A stretch of 64,000 bases of DNA from Cellulomonas fulva. Its GTDB lineage: Bacteria > Actinomycetota > Actinomycetes > Actinomycetales > Cellulomonadaceae. The stretch is taken from the NCBI RefSeq assembly GCF_018531375.1, contig NZ_JAHBOH010000002.1, positions 496,001-560,000 on the forward strand, written 5' to 3'. Of the stretch, positions 26,795 to 35,370 are shown piece by piece. The position numbers and the translations under genes were made by a program. The notes beneath the pieces are model-generated. The model made no database searches, was not told the DNA's origin, and saw nothing but the letters and a program-made list of their open reading frames with translations. Each line of letters begins with the position of its first letter. The stretch's first letter is position 1.

Positions 26795-28159
26795 TCAGGC
26801 AGGCTCGTCCCCGTCGCCCGGGTGCTCCGGCGCCTCGGCGGCCGACGTGCCGCGCCGCGTGCTCCACCGCGCCGCGACGTACAGCAGCACGCCGAGCGCC
26901 AGGAGCGCGCCGGCCAGCAGCCAGTGCCGCGCCTCCTGCTGCGTGAGCAGCACCAGGCACGTCGCGATCGCCAGGACCGGCAGCGGGGTCCACGCGCGGA
27001 AGTGCGCGTGACCGACGTCGTCGCGGCGCAGGACGAGCACCGCCACGTTGGTGCTGAGGAACACGAAGAGCAGCAGCAGGACCACGGTCGAGGCGAGGTC
27101 GACGAGCGAGCCCGTCAGGGTGAGCACCATCGCGACGAGCGTGGTCGCGACGATCGCGACGACCGGCGTGCGACGGCCCGGCAGCAGCCGCCCGAAGACG
27201 GCCGGCAGGAGGCCTTCCTCCGCCATGCCGTAGGTGAGCCGGCTCGCCATGATCATGGTCAGCAGCGCACCGTTCGCCACCGCGACGAGCGCGACCGCGG
27301 CGAACAGCTCGAGCGGCACGCCACCGGCGGCCTCGACCACCTCGAGCAGCGGCCCGCTGGACTCCTGGAGCTGGGCGGGCGCGACCACGGCCGGCGCGAC
27401 GACGCCCACGAGCAGGTACACCACGCCGGCCGTGAGCAGCGCACCGAACAGCGCGCGCGGGTAGACGCGCCGGACGTCCCGGACCTCTTCCGCCAGGTTG
27501 GCGGACGTCTCGAACCCGACGAACGAGTAGAACGCGATCAGCGCGCCGCCCAGGGTCGCGGTGGCGACGCCCGTGCCCTCGGGCAGCTCGGAGAGCCGGG
27601 TGAGGTCGCCGTCGCCGCGGCCGAGCACGACCGCGCCCAGGACGACGACGAGCACGAGCCCGCTCAGCTCGATGGCCGTCATGACGACGTTGGCGCGCAG
27701 CGACTCCTTGATGCCGCGCGCGTTGAGCGCCGCGACGAGGGCGAGGAACACGAGGGCGGTCGGGACGGCGGGCACGTCCAGGAACGTCCCCAGGTAGTCG
27801 CCACCGAAGGCGAGGGAGAGGCCGGCAGCCGACGTCACGCCGGCGGCCAGCATGCTGAAGCCGACCAGGAAGGAGAGCAGCGGACGGCCGAACGCCTTCT
27901 GCGCGTACACCGCCGAGCCGCCCGCGCGGGGGTACTTGGTCACCAGCTCGGCGTAGGACGCGGCGGTCAGCAGCGCCATGCCGAGGGCGACCAGCAGCGG
28001 CAGCCAGATCATGCCGCCGGCCTCGGCCGACAGCTCGCCCACGAGGGCGTACACGCCGGCACCCAGGACGTCGCCGAGGATGAACAGGAAGAGCAGGGGG
28101 CCCGTGACGTTCCGGGCGAGCCGGGTGGTCTCGTCGGTGGCCGTGGGCGTCGTCGTCAT
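26795..28159 (-). CDS. APC family amino acid permease
   Basis: A 454-residue membrane transporter with about 12 hydrophobic segments. The family start is clear (NVTGPLLFLFILGDVLGAGVYALVGELSAEAGG, the unwound GxGxY region of helix 1), along with the helix 3/loop ARGIKESLRANVVMTAIE and the helix 6 segment AFYSFVGFETSANLAEEVRDV, typical of the amino acid-polyamine-organocation family. Substrate specificity cannot be read. The start at ATG 28159 is preceded by GACACT six bases upstream and no ribosome-binding site. It lies downstream of the GNAT gene on the same strand. Confidence 0.88.
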   Translation of the reverse strand: MTTTPTATDETTRLARNVTGPLLFLFILGDVLGAGVYALVGELSAEAGGMIWLPLLVALGMALLTAASYAELVTKYPRAGGSAVYAQKAFGRPLLSFLVGFSMLAAGVTSAAGLSLAFGGDYLGTFLDVPAVPTALVFLALVAALNARGIKESLRANVVMTAIELSGLVLVVVLGAVVLGRGDGDLTRLSELPEGTGVATATLGGALIAFYSFVGFETSANLAEEVRDVRRVYPRALFGALLTAGVVYLLVGVVAPAVVAPAQLQESSGPLLEVVEAAGGVPLELFAAVALVAVANGALLTMIMASRLTYGMAEEGLLPAVFGRLLPGRRTPVVAIVATTLVAMVLTLTGSLVDLASTVVLLLLFVFLSTNVAVLVLRRDDVGHAHFRAWTPLPVLAIATCLVLLTQQEARHWLLAGALLALGVLLYVAARWSTRRGTSAAEAPEHPGDGDEPA

Positions 28160-28212
28160 CAGACGAGTGTCAGGGCCGGTCGCCGGGTGCGCACGACGAG
28201 GCCGCCGCCCGC

Positions 28213-28767
28213 CTAGATCGTGGCCCACCACCGGTGCTCGCGGACCGTGCGCTCGGAGCCGTCCGGCAGCGGTCCGGACGCGAGCTCGCGGACCGTCTCG
28301 TCCGGCCCGAGACCCGCGCCCGCGAGGAACTGCGCGCGTGCCGCGTCGCCGTCCAGGACCCACGTCTGGAGCTGGTCCGCGCCGTCCTCGCGCAGCAGGT
28401 CCACGCACGCCGCCAGCAGCCGCGAGCCGTGGCCGGACCGCTGGTGGTCCGGCAGCACCTCGAGCGCCAGCAGCACGCCGCCCGGCGGCTGCATCGGGTC
28501 GGCCGACGGGACCGGTGCGACCGACGCGAAGCCGACGACGGTGGCGCCCGCGCACGCGACCAGCACGCGGTGCCCGGCCGGCGGCGCGGTGATCGCCGCC
28601 GCCCACTGCTGCGTCATCGCGTCGATGTCGAGCACGTCGAGCGCGCCGCCCAGGAGCTCGCCGTGCGCGCCGCGCCACGCCGCGACCTGGGCGTCGGCGA
28701 TCGCGGCCTCGTCGCCGGGCACGGCCGGGCGGACCGAGACGTCGGCGCTCTCGCGGAACAGCGTCAT
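28213..28767 (-). CDS. GNAT family N-acetyltransferase
   Basis: A 184-residue protein of the Gcn5-related fold. The N-terminal VRPAVPGDEAAIADAQVAAWR and the acetyl-CoA-binding loop after the central strand (LLALEVLPDHQRSGHGSRLL, matching the Q/RxxGxG/A pattern) are visible. The acceptor is unknown. The ATG overlaps the TGA of the upstream UPF0114 gene (TGATG), so the two are translationally coupled. Confidence 0.87.
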   Translation of the reverse strand: MTLFRESADVSVRPAVPGDEAAIADAQVAAWRGAHGELLGGALDVLDIDAMTQQWAAAITAPPAGHRVLVACAGATVVGFASVAPVPSADPMQPPGGVLLALEVLPDHQRSGHGSRLLAACVDLLREDGADQLQTWVLDGDAARAQFLAGAGLGPDETVRELASGPLPDGSERTVREHRWWATI

Positions 28768-29399
28768 CAGGCGGTCACGGCCGGGGTGGGCTCGGCGGCC
28801 GCGCCGTCGGGCGCGCCCGCGCGGACCTTCGGCGGGTGCTTGACCGACATGCGGTCGATCCACGCCAGGGCGATGGCCGAGACGATGAACGCGAGGTGGA
28901 TGAGCGTCTGCCACAGCAGCGCCTCGCCGCCGTGCGGCTCCTCGAGCGTCGTCTCCGCCTCGATGAAGCTCGCGAGCAGGTGGATGGAGGAGATGCCGAT
29001 GATCGACATCGCGAGCTTGGTCTTGAGGACGTTGGCGTTGACGTGCGAGAGCCACTCGGGCTGGTCCGGGTGGTCGTCCAGGCGGATCCGGGACACGAAC
29101 GTCTCGTAGCCGCCGATGATCACCATGATCAGCAGGTTCGCGATCATCACGACGTCCACCAGGCCCAGCACGGCGATGATCATCGTGCCCTCGTCGAAGG
29201 CCACCTCCTCGCCGTGGCTCGTCGTGTGGCCCGTGAACAGACCGACGCCGAGGTCCCACAGCGACGTCATGAACTGCCAGACGTAGAACGCCTGCGCGAC
29301 GATCAGGCCCAGGTACAGCGGGAGCTGCAGCCAGCGCGACATGAAGATGAGCGTGCCGACGGGGGATCGGCGCAGCGTGGTGGGGGTGGCCTCGGCCAT
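28767..29399 (-). CDS. UPF0114 family membrane protein (YqhA-like)
   Basis: A 210-residue integral membrane protein with four hydrophobic segments. It matches the UPF0114/TIGR00645 family: FMSRWLQLPLYLGLIVAQ at the start, DVVMIANLLIMVIIGGYETFVSR in the middle, and KTKLAMSIIGISSIHLLASF later. The family is widespread and its function is unproven. ATG 29399 has GGAGGA upstream on the minus strand. A TACCCT box at 29452-29457 could be its -10. Confidence 0.88.
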   Translation of the reverse strand: MAEATPTTLRRSPVGTLIFMSRWLQLPLYLGLIVAQAFYVWQFMTSLWDLGVGLFTGHTTSHGEEVAFDEGTMIIAVLGLVDVVMIANLLIMVIIGGYETFVSRIRLDDHPDQPEWLSHVNANVLKTKLAMSIIGISSIHLLASFIEAETTLEEPHGGEALLWQTLIHLAFIVSAIALAWIDRMSVKHPPKVRAGAPDGAAAEPTPAVTA

Positions 29400-29477
29400 C
29401 AGTCCTCCGGGTGGCGGGGGCCGCAGGCAGCGGCCTCGTCGTCGTCGGGCGAGGGTACCAACGCGCGACGACGACGA

Positions 29478-29516
29478 GACGTGCCCGGAAGACGTGCCCG
29501 GAAGACGTGCCCGGAC
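29478..29516. repeat. Three tandem copies of a 13-bp unit
   Basis: GACGTGCCCGGAA occurs at 29478-29490 and 29491-29503, and again almost complete from 29504. It lies between azlD and the UPF0114 gene, outside both coding regions. Confidence 0.85.
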
Positions 29517-29536
29517 CTCGGGCGGGCGGAAGGCGG

Positions 29537-29857
29537 TCAGGGCATGCCGAGCGCGCGGAGCCCTGCCGCGGTCGCGGCGGCGAGGACGACCACGACGACG
29601 AACGGCGCCCGCAGCGCGAGCGCGACCGCGGCGACCGCCAGCGCGGGCAGGCGTGCGTCCGCGACCAGCTCCTGCCCCTGCGCGACCGCCTGGACGGCGA
29701 CGAGGGCGGACAGCAGCGCGACCGTCACGAGCGCCGCGGTGCGCGCGACCCGCGGCTGCGCGAGCCAGTGCTCGGGCACCAGGTGGCCGACGAGCTTGAT
29801 GCCGTAGACGACGGCGGCACCGACGATCACGGCGACCCAGGTGGCGGTCGGGCTCAC
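29537..29857 (-). CDS. azlD: AzlD family branched-chain amino acid exporter subunit
   Basis: A 106-residue hydrophobic protein with about four membrane segments, matching the small partner of AzlC (WVAVIVGAAVVYGIKLVGHLVP at the start, RAPFVVVVVLAAATAAGLRA at the end). Together the pair exports branched-chain amino acids, as shown for BrnFE in Corynebacterium; whether that is the substrate here is inference. The GTG at 29857 overlaps the azlC stop by four bases. Confidence 0.85.
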   Translation of the reverse strand: MSPTATWVAVIVGAAVVYGIKLVGHLVPEHWLAQPRVARTAALVTVALLSALVAVQAVAQGQELVADARLPALAVAAVALALRAPFVVVVVLAAATAAGLRALGMP

Positions 29858-30789
29858 GGCGCGGCTCCCTCGTGCGGGCCGTCGGGTGCCGGCGCAGGCG
29901 GCGTGGACGGGGACGTGGGCGGGGACGCCGGCTCGTCGCCCGACGGGGCGAGGAAGCCGACCAGGATCGCGACGGCCGCGGCCAGCAGGACCGGGACGCC
30001 GGCGGGGACGAACGGCGTGGTGGCGAGCGCCACCAACACCGCCGCGGCGCCGACCGCGCGCGCGAGCACCGCATGGCGGCCGCCGAAGCGGGGCCACACC
30101 AGCGCGAGGAAGGCAGCCGCCGCCGCGGCGTCGAGGCCGTAGCGGCGCGGGTCGCCGAGCGCGTCGCCCAGCAGCGCGCCGGCGAGCGTCAGCAGGTTCC
30201 ACAGGAGGAAGACGCCGACGCCGGTCCACCAGAACCCCGCGCGGGCCGCCGGACCCGGGCGGTGCGCGGTGCCGACTGCCGTCGACTCGTCGATCGTGAG
30301 CTGCGCCGCGAGCAGCCGGCGCGCCCCGTGCACACCGAGCCGCGGGGCGACCAGGGGGCCGTACAGGCCGTTGCGGACGCCGAGCAGCCCCGCGGTCGCG
30401 ACCGCCGCACCGGCGGTCCCGCCCGCGCCCACGACGCCGATGAACGCGAACTGCGAGCCGCCGGAGAACATGAGCAGCGAGAGCGCCATCGTCTGCGCCA
30501 GGTCGAGGCCGGCGGCCACCGACAGCGCCCCGAACGAGATGCCGTACAGGCCCGTCGCGACCGACACCGAGACCGCCTGCCGGACCGCGGCCCGCACCTC
30601 GTCCGCCCCTGTCGTGCCGGTCGTAGCCGGATCGCCCGTCGTGCTCGTCGTGCCCGGATCGCTCGTCGTGCCCGGATCGCTCGTCGTGCCCGGATCGCCC
30701 GTCGTGCCAGTCGTCGGCGCGTGGTCGGTGCCCGGGAGGAGCGGCCCGGGCGCGCCCGCGGGCTCCCGCCCCTCGTCGTCCCGCGCCAC
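29854..30789 (-). CDS. azlC: AzlC family branched-chain amino acid exporter subunit
   Basis: A 311-residue membrane protein with about 5-7 hydrophobic segments. The family core begins at AVRQAVSVSVATGLYGISFG and includes LMFSGGSQFAFIGVVGAGG, LGVRNGLYGP and QLTIDESTA. The N-terminal extension is a Gly/Thr/Asp/Pro low-complexity run encoded by three perfect 18-bp tandem repeats. The C-terminal tail is Pro/Ser-rich. The start at GTG 30789 is chosen because GAGAGT lies six bases upstream, the pattern of other genes here. A start inside the repeats is possible. It is divergent from thyA. Confidence 0.85.
   Translation of the reverse strand: MARDDEGREPAGAPGPLLPGTDHAPTTGTTGDPGTTSDPGTTSDPGTTSTTGDPATTGTTGADEVRAAVRQAVSVSVATGLYGISFGALSVAAGLDLAQTMALSLLMFSGGSQFAFIGVVGAGGTAGAAVATAGLLGVRNGLYGPLVAPRLGVHGARRLLAAQLTIDESTAVGTAHRPGPAARAGFWWTGVGVFLLWNLLTLAGALLGDALGDPRRYGLDAAAAAAFLALVWPRFGGRHAVLARAVGAAAVLVALATTPFVPAGVPVLLAAAVAILVGFLAPSGDEPASPPTSPSTPPAPAPDGPHEGAAP
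30644..30697. repeat. Three perfect 18-bp tandem repeats in azlC
   Basis: CTCGTCGTGCCCGGATCG occurs at 30644-30661, 30662-30679 and 30680-30697, with degenerate copies on both sides. On the minus strand each copy adds six residues (DPGTTS) to the N-terminal extension of AzlC, so copy-number change stays in frame. Confidence 0.9.
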
Positions 30790-30854
30790 GGCGTCACTCT
30801 CGCACAGGCGTGCGCGGTGAACCCCCACCGGGCGGTCGTCGCGCCGACCCGTCC

Positions 30855-30956
30855 CGACACCCGCCCGCGACACCTCTGCCCGTGACACCCCTGCCCGCGA
30901 GACCCTGCCCGCGACGCCCCTGCCCGCGACACCCCTGCCCGCGACACCCCTGCCCG
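30855..30956. repeat. Intergenic array of about seven 15-bp units
   Basis: Units of CGACACCCCTGCCCG and close variants (13-15 bp) fill the gap between azlC and thyA. The last two units (30927-30941, 30942-30956) are identical. I see no palindrome in the unit and no spacer structure, so this is a minisatellite-like array, not CRISPR. Confidence 0.85.
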
Positions 30957-30995
30957 CGACGCGGGCGGAGCATGACAGCGGGGTCCCGGGAAACG

Positions 30996-31001
30996 TACGG
31001 T
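30996..31001 (+). promoter_or_regulatory. -10 box of thyA (leaderless)
   Basis: TACGGT, then seven bases, then ATG 31009. An in-frame GTG at 31000 falls inside the box and so is unlikely to be the start. Confidence 0.65.
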
Positions 31002-31008
31002 GGCGCGC

Positions 31009-31842
31009 ATGACGCCGTCCGTCGAGCCCGCCGCCGCTGGACCGAGCATCCCGACGCCGTACGAGGACCTCCTGCGGCTCGTCCTCGAGACCGGGACGCC
31101 CAAGTCGGACCGGACCGGGACCGGCACGCGCTCGCTGTTCGGCCACCAGATGCGGTTCGACCTGGCCGCGGGCTTCCCGCTCGTCACGACGAAGCGGGTG
31201 CACCTGCGCTCGGTGGTCTACGAGCTGCTGTGGTTCCTGCGCGGCGACTCCAACGTGCGCTGGCTGCAGGAGCACGGGGTCAAGATCTGGGACGACTGGG
31301 CCGACGAGGACGGCGAGCTCGGGCCCGTCTACGGCGTGCAGTGGCGTTCGTGGCCGACCCCGGACGGCGGGCACGTCGACCAGATCGCCCGCCTGGTCGA
31401 GGGTCTGCGCAGCAACCCCGACTCGCGCCGGCACGTCGTCTCGGCCTGGAACGTCGCGGACCTCGACGACATGGCGCTCATGCCGTGCCACGCGCTGTTC
31501 CAGCTCTACGTCGCGGACGGCCGGCTGTCGTGCCAGCTCTACCAGCGGTCGGCCGACCTGTTCCTGGGCGTGCCGTTCAACATCGCGTCGTACGCGCTGC
31601 TGACCCACATGCTCGCGCAGCAGGCCGGGCTGGAGGTCGGCGACTTCGTGTGGACCGGCGGGGACTGCCACGTCTACGACAACCACGTCGACCAGGTGCG
31701 CGTGCAGCTCACGCGCGAGCCGTACCCCGCGCCCACGCTGCGGCTGCGTCCGGCGGCGTCCATCTTCGACTACACGTTCGAGGACGTCGAGGTGGTCGGG
31801 TACCAGCACCACCCGACCATCGCCGCGCCCATCGCGGTATGA
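31009..31842 (+). CDS. thyA: Thymidylate synthase
   Basis: ThyA makes dTMP from dUMP using methylene-tetrahydrofolate. The 277-residue protein has [41 protein letters not shown], and [13 protein letters not shown]. The catalytic cysteine is Cys160 ([12 protein letters not shown]), followed by [20 protein letters not shown] and DCHVYDNH. All key family residues appear present. The length is close to the usual 264. Its stop overlaps the dfrA ATG (TATGA), so dihydrofolate produced by ThyA is recycled by the next gene's product. Confidence 0.97.
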   Translation: MTPSVEPAAAGPSIPTPYEDLLRLVLETGTPKSDRTGTGTRSLFGHQMRFDLAAGFPLVTTKRVHLRSVVYELLWFLRGDSNVRWLQEHGVKIWDDWADEDGELGPVYGVQWRSWPTPDGGHVDQIARLVEGLRSNPDSRRHVVSAWNVADLDDMALMPCHALFQLYVADGRLSCQLYQRSADLFLGVPFNIASYALLTHMLAQQAGLEVGDFVWTGGDCHVYDNHVDQVRVQLTREPYPAPTLRLRPAASIFDYTFEDVEVVGYQHHPTIAAPIAV

Positions 31843-32390
31843 CCACCGGGCGCACGGTCGTCGGGCTCGTGTGGGGCCAGACGCCCCGTGGGGTGATCGG
31901 CCGGGACAACGCCATGCCCTGGCACGTGCCGGAGGACCTGGCGCGGTTCAAGCAGCTCACGTCCGGCCACCCCGTGGTCATGGGCCGCGCGACGTGGGAG
32001 TCGCTGCCGGAGCGGTCCCGCCCGTTGCCGGGCCGCACGAACGTCGTGCTGTCCCGCACGCCGGGCCTCGAGCTGGCGGGCGCGCTCGTCGTCCCCGACC
32101 TCCCGACCGCGCTCGCGGCCGCGGCGGCGGCGCCCGGCGGCGACGAGGTGTGGGTGATGGGCGGTGGCGCGGTGTACGCCCAGGCGCTCGAGGTCGCCGA
32201 CCGCGCCGAGGTCACCGTGATCGACCTGGACGTCGCCGGGGACACGTACGCGCCGCACCTGCCGCCGGACCGCTGGCGGCTGGTCGACGCGGACCCCGCC
32301 GGCGGGTGGCGGCAGTCCGCGCGCGGACCGCGCTACCGGTTCCAGTCCTACCGCCGCACCGACGTCCCCCGCGCAGGCACGGCCGGCTGA
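31839..32390 (+). CDS. dfrA: Dihydrofolate reductase
   Basis: It reduces dihydrofolate to tetrahydrofolate with NADPH. The 183-residue protein has the substrate loop [49 protein letters not shown], and [14 protein letters not shown] (NADPH-binding glycine-rich loop). The ATG overlaps the thyA stop by four bases, the usual thyA-folA coupling. Confidence 0.96.
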   Translation: MTTGRTVVGLVWGQTPRGVIGRDNAMPWHVPEDLARFKQLTSGHPVVMGRATWESLPERSRPLPGRTNVVLSRTPGLELAGALVVPDLPTALAAAAAAPGGDEVWVMGGGAVYAQALEVADRAEVTVIDLDVAGDTYAPHLPPDRWRLVDADPAGGWRQSARGPRYRFQSYRRTDVPRAGTAG

Positions 32391-32424
32391 CGGGACCGTG
32401 CGGCCCCGGGCGGGGCTAGGGCGG

Positions 32425-32430
32425 TACGGT
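32425..32430 (+). promoter_or_regulatory. -10 box of dapA (leaderless)
   Basis: TACGGT, then seven bases, then ATG 32438, the same arrangement as thyA. Confidence 0.65.
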
Positions 32431-32437
32431 GGGCGCC

Positions 32438-33355
32438 ATGCCGCAGGTGACGTCCAGCACGCGTCCGTTCGGGTCCGTGCTCTCCGCGATGGTCACGCCC
32501 TTCACGTCCGACGGGGCGCTCGACGTCGACGCCGCGGTCGCGCTCGCGCGGCACCTCGTCGACCACGGGCACGACGGTCTGGTCCTCAACGGGACGACCG
32601 GCGAGGCGCCCACGACGCACGCCCCGGAGAAGGCGGAGCTCATCGCGGCCGTCGTCGAGGCCGTGGGCGACCGCGCGTTCGTCGTCGCCGGGGCGGGCTC
32701 GAACGACACGCTGCACGCCGTGCGGATGGCCGAGCAGGCCGCCGAGGCGGGCGCGCACGGGCTCCTCGTCGTGAGCCCGTACTACTCCCGGCCCTCGCAG
32801 GAGGGCGTCGTCGCGCACGTGCGCGCGGTGCTCGACGCGACCGGCCTGCCGAGCATGCTGTACGACGTCCCCGGCCGCGCCGGCGTGCGCCTCAGCGACG
32901 CGACCATCGACGTGCTGGCCGCCGACGAGCGCGTCGTCGCGATGAAGGACGCGACGGGCGACACCGTGAACGCGGCCCGCGCCCTCCAGCGCACGGGCAT
33001 CGCCTGGTACGCCGGCGACGACGCCGTTCTCCCGCAGCTGCTCGCCGTGGGCGCCGTCGGCATCGTGGGCGTCGCGTCGCACGTCGTCGGCCCCTGGCTG
33101 CGCGACCTCGTCGACGCCTGGGACCGTGGGGACACCGCGGGCGCGCTCCGGGCGTACCGGTCGGCGCTGCCCGTCATCGACGCGATCAACGGCCCGGGGT
33201 TCCAGGCCGTGTACGCCAAGACGGCGCTCGAGGTGCTCGGCGTGCTGCCACGCCGCACCGTCCGGCTGCCGTACGTCCAGACGTCCGAGGAGGAGGTCGA
33301 CTCCGTGCGCGCGGTGCTGCGCGCGGCCGGGCTCCTCGACAACGCGCTGGCGTGA
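32438..33355 (+). CDS. dapA: 4-hydroxy-tetrahydrodipicolinate synthase
   Basis: DapA condenses pyruvate with aspartate semialdehyde, the first committed step of lysine/diaminopimelate synthesis. The 305-residue TIM-barrel protein shows SAMVTPFTSDGALDVDAAV, LVLNGTTGEAPTTHAPEKAEL (the GTTGE motif), LVVSPYYSRPSQEG with the conserved tyrosine, YDVPGRAG, and VVAMKDATGD with the Schiff-base lysine. No ribosome-binding site precedes the start, fitting a leaderless mRNA. RNase J follows 52 bp later. Confidence 0.96.
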   Translation: MPQVTSSTRPFGSVLSAMVTPFTSDGALDVDAAVALARHLVDHGHDGLVLNGTTGEAPTTHAPEKAELIAAVVEAVGDRAFVVAGAGSNDTLHAVRMAEQAAEAGAHGLLVVSPYYSRPSQEGVVAHVRAVLDATGLPSMLYDVPGRAGVRLSDATIDVLAADERVVAMKDATGDTVNAARALQRTGIAWYAGDDAVLPQLLAVGAVGIVGVASHVVGPWLRDLVDAWDRGDTAGALRAYRSALPVIDAINGPGFQAVYAKTALEVLGVLPRRTVRLPYVQTSEEEVDSVRAVLRAAGLLDNALA

Positions 33356-33407
33356 GCGCGGTAGCGCCTCGTCGGGCCGGCGCAGCACCCACCGAGAGGG
33401 AGACCCC

Positions 33408-35093
33408 TTGAGCCACCCGCACCCCGAGCTGACCCCGCCGCCGCCGCTGCCCGAGGGAGGCCTGCGGGTCGTCGCCCTCGGCGGGCTCGGCGAGGTCGGC
33501 CGCAACATGGCCGTCCTGGAGCACGCCGGCCGGCTGCTGATCATCGACTGCGGCGTCCTGTTCCCCGAGGACCACCAGCCCGGCGTCGACCTGATCCTGC
33601 CGGACTTCGACTACATCCGGGACCGTCTCGACGACGTCGAGGCGATCGTCCTGACGCACGGTCACGAGGACCACATCGGCGCGGTGCCGTACCTGCTGCG
33701 CCTGCGCTCCGACATCCCGCTGATCGGCTCCCAGCTCACGCTCGCCTTCGTCGAGGCGAAGCTGAAGGAGCACCGCATCACGCCGGTCACCCTGGCCGTT
33801 CGCGAGGGCCAGGTCGAGCAGCTGGGGGTGTTCGGGTGCGAGTTCGTCGCGGTCAACCACTCGATCCCCGACGCGCTCGCGGTCGCGGTGACCACCGCCG
33901 CCGGGACCGTCCTGCACACCGGCGACTTCAAGATGGACCAGCTCCCGCTCGACGGCCGGATCACCGACCTGCGGGCGTTCGCCCGGCTCGGTGAGAAGGG
34001 CGTCGACCTCTTCATGGTCGACTCGACCAACGCCGAGGTGCCCGGCTTCGTCGCGCAGGAGCGCGGCATCGGGCCCGTGCTCGACGGGGTGTTCGCCGAT
34101 TCCGCCAAGCGGATCATCGTCGCGTCGTTCGCCTCGCATGTGCACCGCGTGCAGCAGGTGCTGGACGCCGCGGCGGCGCACGGGCGCCGCGTGGCGCTCG
34201 TCGGCCGGTCCATGGTCCGCAACATGGCGATCGCGGCGGACCTGGGCTACCTCAAGGTCCCGGACGGCGTCCTGATCGACCTCAAGCAGGTGGACGGTCT
34301 GCCCGACGACGAGATCGTGCTCATGTGCACCGGCTCGCAGGGCGAGCCCATGGCCGCCCTGTCCCGCATGGCCAACAACGACCACAAGGTCTCCGTGGGC
34401 CACGGCGACACCGTGATCCTCGCGTCGTCGCTGATCCCCGGGAACGAGAACGCGGTGTTCCGGGTGATCAACGGGCTGACCCGGCTGGGCGCGCGCGTCG
34501 TGCACTCCGGCAACGCGAAGGTGCACGTCTCGGGCCACGCGTCCGCCGGCGAGCTCCTTTACTGCTACAACATCCTGCGCCCGCGCAACGTCATGCCCGT
34601 GCACGGGGAGGTGCGCCACCTCGTCGCGAACGCGGCGCTCGCGGTGCAGACCGGCGTCCCGGCGGACCGCGTGGTGCTGGCCGAGGACGGCGTGGTGGTG
34701 GACCTGGTCGACGGCCGCGCGTCCGTGGTCGGGGCCGTGCCGTGCGGGTACGTGTACGTCGACGGCTCGAGCGTCGGCGGCATCACCGAGGCCGAGCTGA
34801 AGGACCGCCGGATCCTGGGCGACGAGGGGTTCATCTCGATCTTCGCGGTGGTCTCCTCCTCCGACGGCAAGGTGCTCGCCGGTCCGCAGATCCACGCCCG
34901 CGGCTTCGCCGAGCAGGACGACGTCTTCGAGGCGATCCTGCCGGACCTGACGCGCGCGCTCGAGGAGTCCGTCGCCCAGGGCGCGACGGACACCCACCAG
35001 CTCCAGCAGGTCATGCGCCGCGTCGTGGGCCGCTGGGTGTCGGGACGGCTGCGTCGTCGCCCGATGATCATCCCCGTCGTCGTGGAGGCCTGA
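33408..35093 (+). CDS. rnj: Ribonuclease J
   Basis: A metallo-beta-lactamase/beta-CASP nuclease with 5'-3' exo- and endoribonuclease activity in mRNA decay and rRNA maturation. The 561-residue protein has the metal motif LTHGHEDHIGAVPYLL, HTGDFKMDQ, and DSTNAEVPG. The beta-CASP region includes ASFASHVHRVQQVLDAA, and MPVHGEVRHL is also present. The C-terminal domain ends in a basic stretch. The start is TTG 33408, chosen because GAGAGGGAG lies five bases upstream. The position directly after dapA is common in actinobacteria. Confidence 0.95.
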   Translation: MSHPHPELTPPPPLPEGGLRVVALGGLGEVGRNMAVLEHAGRLLIIDCGVLFPEDHQPGVDLILPDFDYIRDRLDDVEAIVLTHGHEDHIGAVPYLLRLRSDIPLIGSQLTLAFVEAKLKEHRITPVTLAVREGQVEQLGVFGCEFVAVNHSIPDALAVAVTTAAGTVLHTGDFKMDQLPLDGRITDLRAFARLGEKGVDLFMVDSTNAEVPGFVAQERGIGPVLDGVFADSAKRIIVASFASHVHRVQQVLDAAAAHGRRVALVGRSMVRNMAIAADLGYLKVPDGVLIDLKQVDGLPDDEIVLMCTGSQGEPMAALSRMANNDHKVSVGHGDTVILASSLIPGNENAVFRVINGLTRLGARVVHSGNAKVHVSGHASAGELLYCYNILRPRNVMPVHGEVRHLVANAALAVQTGVPADRVVLAEDGVVVDLVDGRASVVGAVPCGYVYVDGSSVGGITEAELKDRRILGDEGFISIFAVVSSSDGKVLAGPQIHARGFAEQDDVFEAILPDLTRALEESVAQGATDTHQLQQVMRRVVGRWVSGRLRRRPMIIPVVVEA

Positions 35094-35187
35094 GGCGGAG
35101 CGCAGCGGGGGGTGGGGGTCGCCGAAGGCGGCACCCGCCACCCGCCGAGCGCAGTCTCGGGCCGATCGAACCAATGGAGGCGTGACC

Positions 35188-35370
35188 GTGGACGTGCCGA
35201 TGGACCGACCGGTGTGCCCGATGTGCTCGAACGACCAGTTCGAGCGGCAGGAGGAGCGGACGGACGGGCGGTGGGGCATCACCTCGCACGTCAAGACGCT
35301 GCTGGTGTGCACGCGGTGCCGCTTCGTGCTGACCTTCTACGACCGGAACTCGATCTTCGACTTCGACTGA
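35188..35370 (+). CDS. Small zinc-ribbon-like protein
   Basis: About 60 residues with two CxxC knuckles (CPMC and CTRC, 29 residues apart), which suggest a single zinc ribbon. No other domain is seen. GTG 35188 is seven bases after GGAGG. The earlier GTG at 35182 is too close to that site. The 3' end overlaps the end of the convergent phosphopantetheinyl transferase gene by 34 bp. Function unknown. Confidence 0.7.
   Translation: MDVPMDRPVCPMCSNDQFERQEERTDGRWGITSHVKTLLVCTRCRFVLTFYDRNSIFDFD

Noticed and set aside
30855..30956. Possible CRISPR array
   Set aside because: Units are contiguous 15-mers with no unique spacers, no palindromic repeat and no cas genes in the window.
31000..31008. thyA starting at GTG 31000
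   Set aside because: This GTG overlaps the TACGGT -10 box, so it would not be in the transcript.
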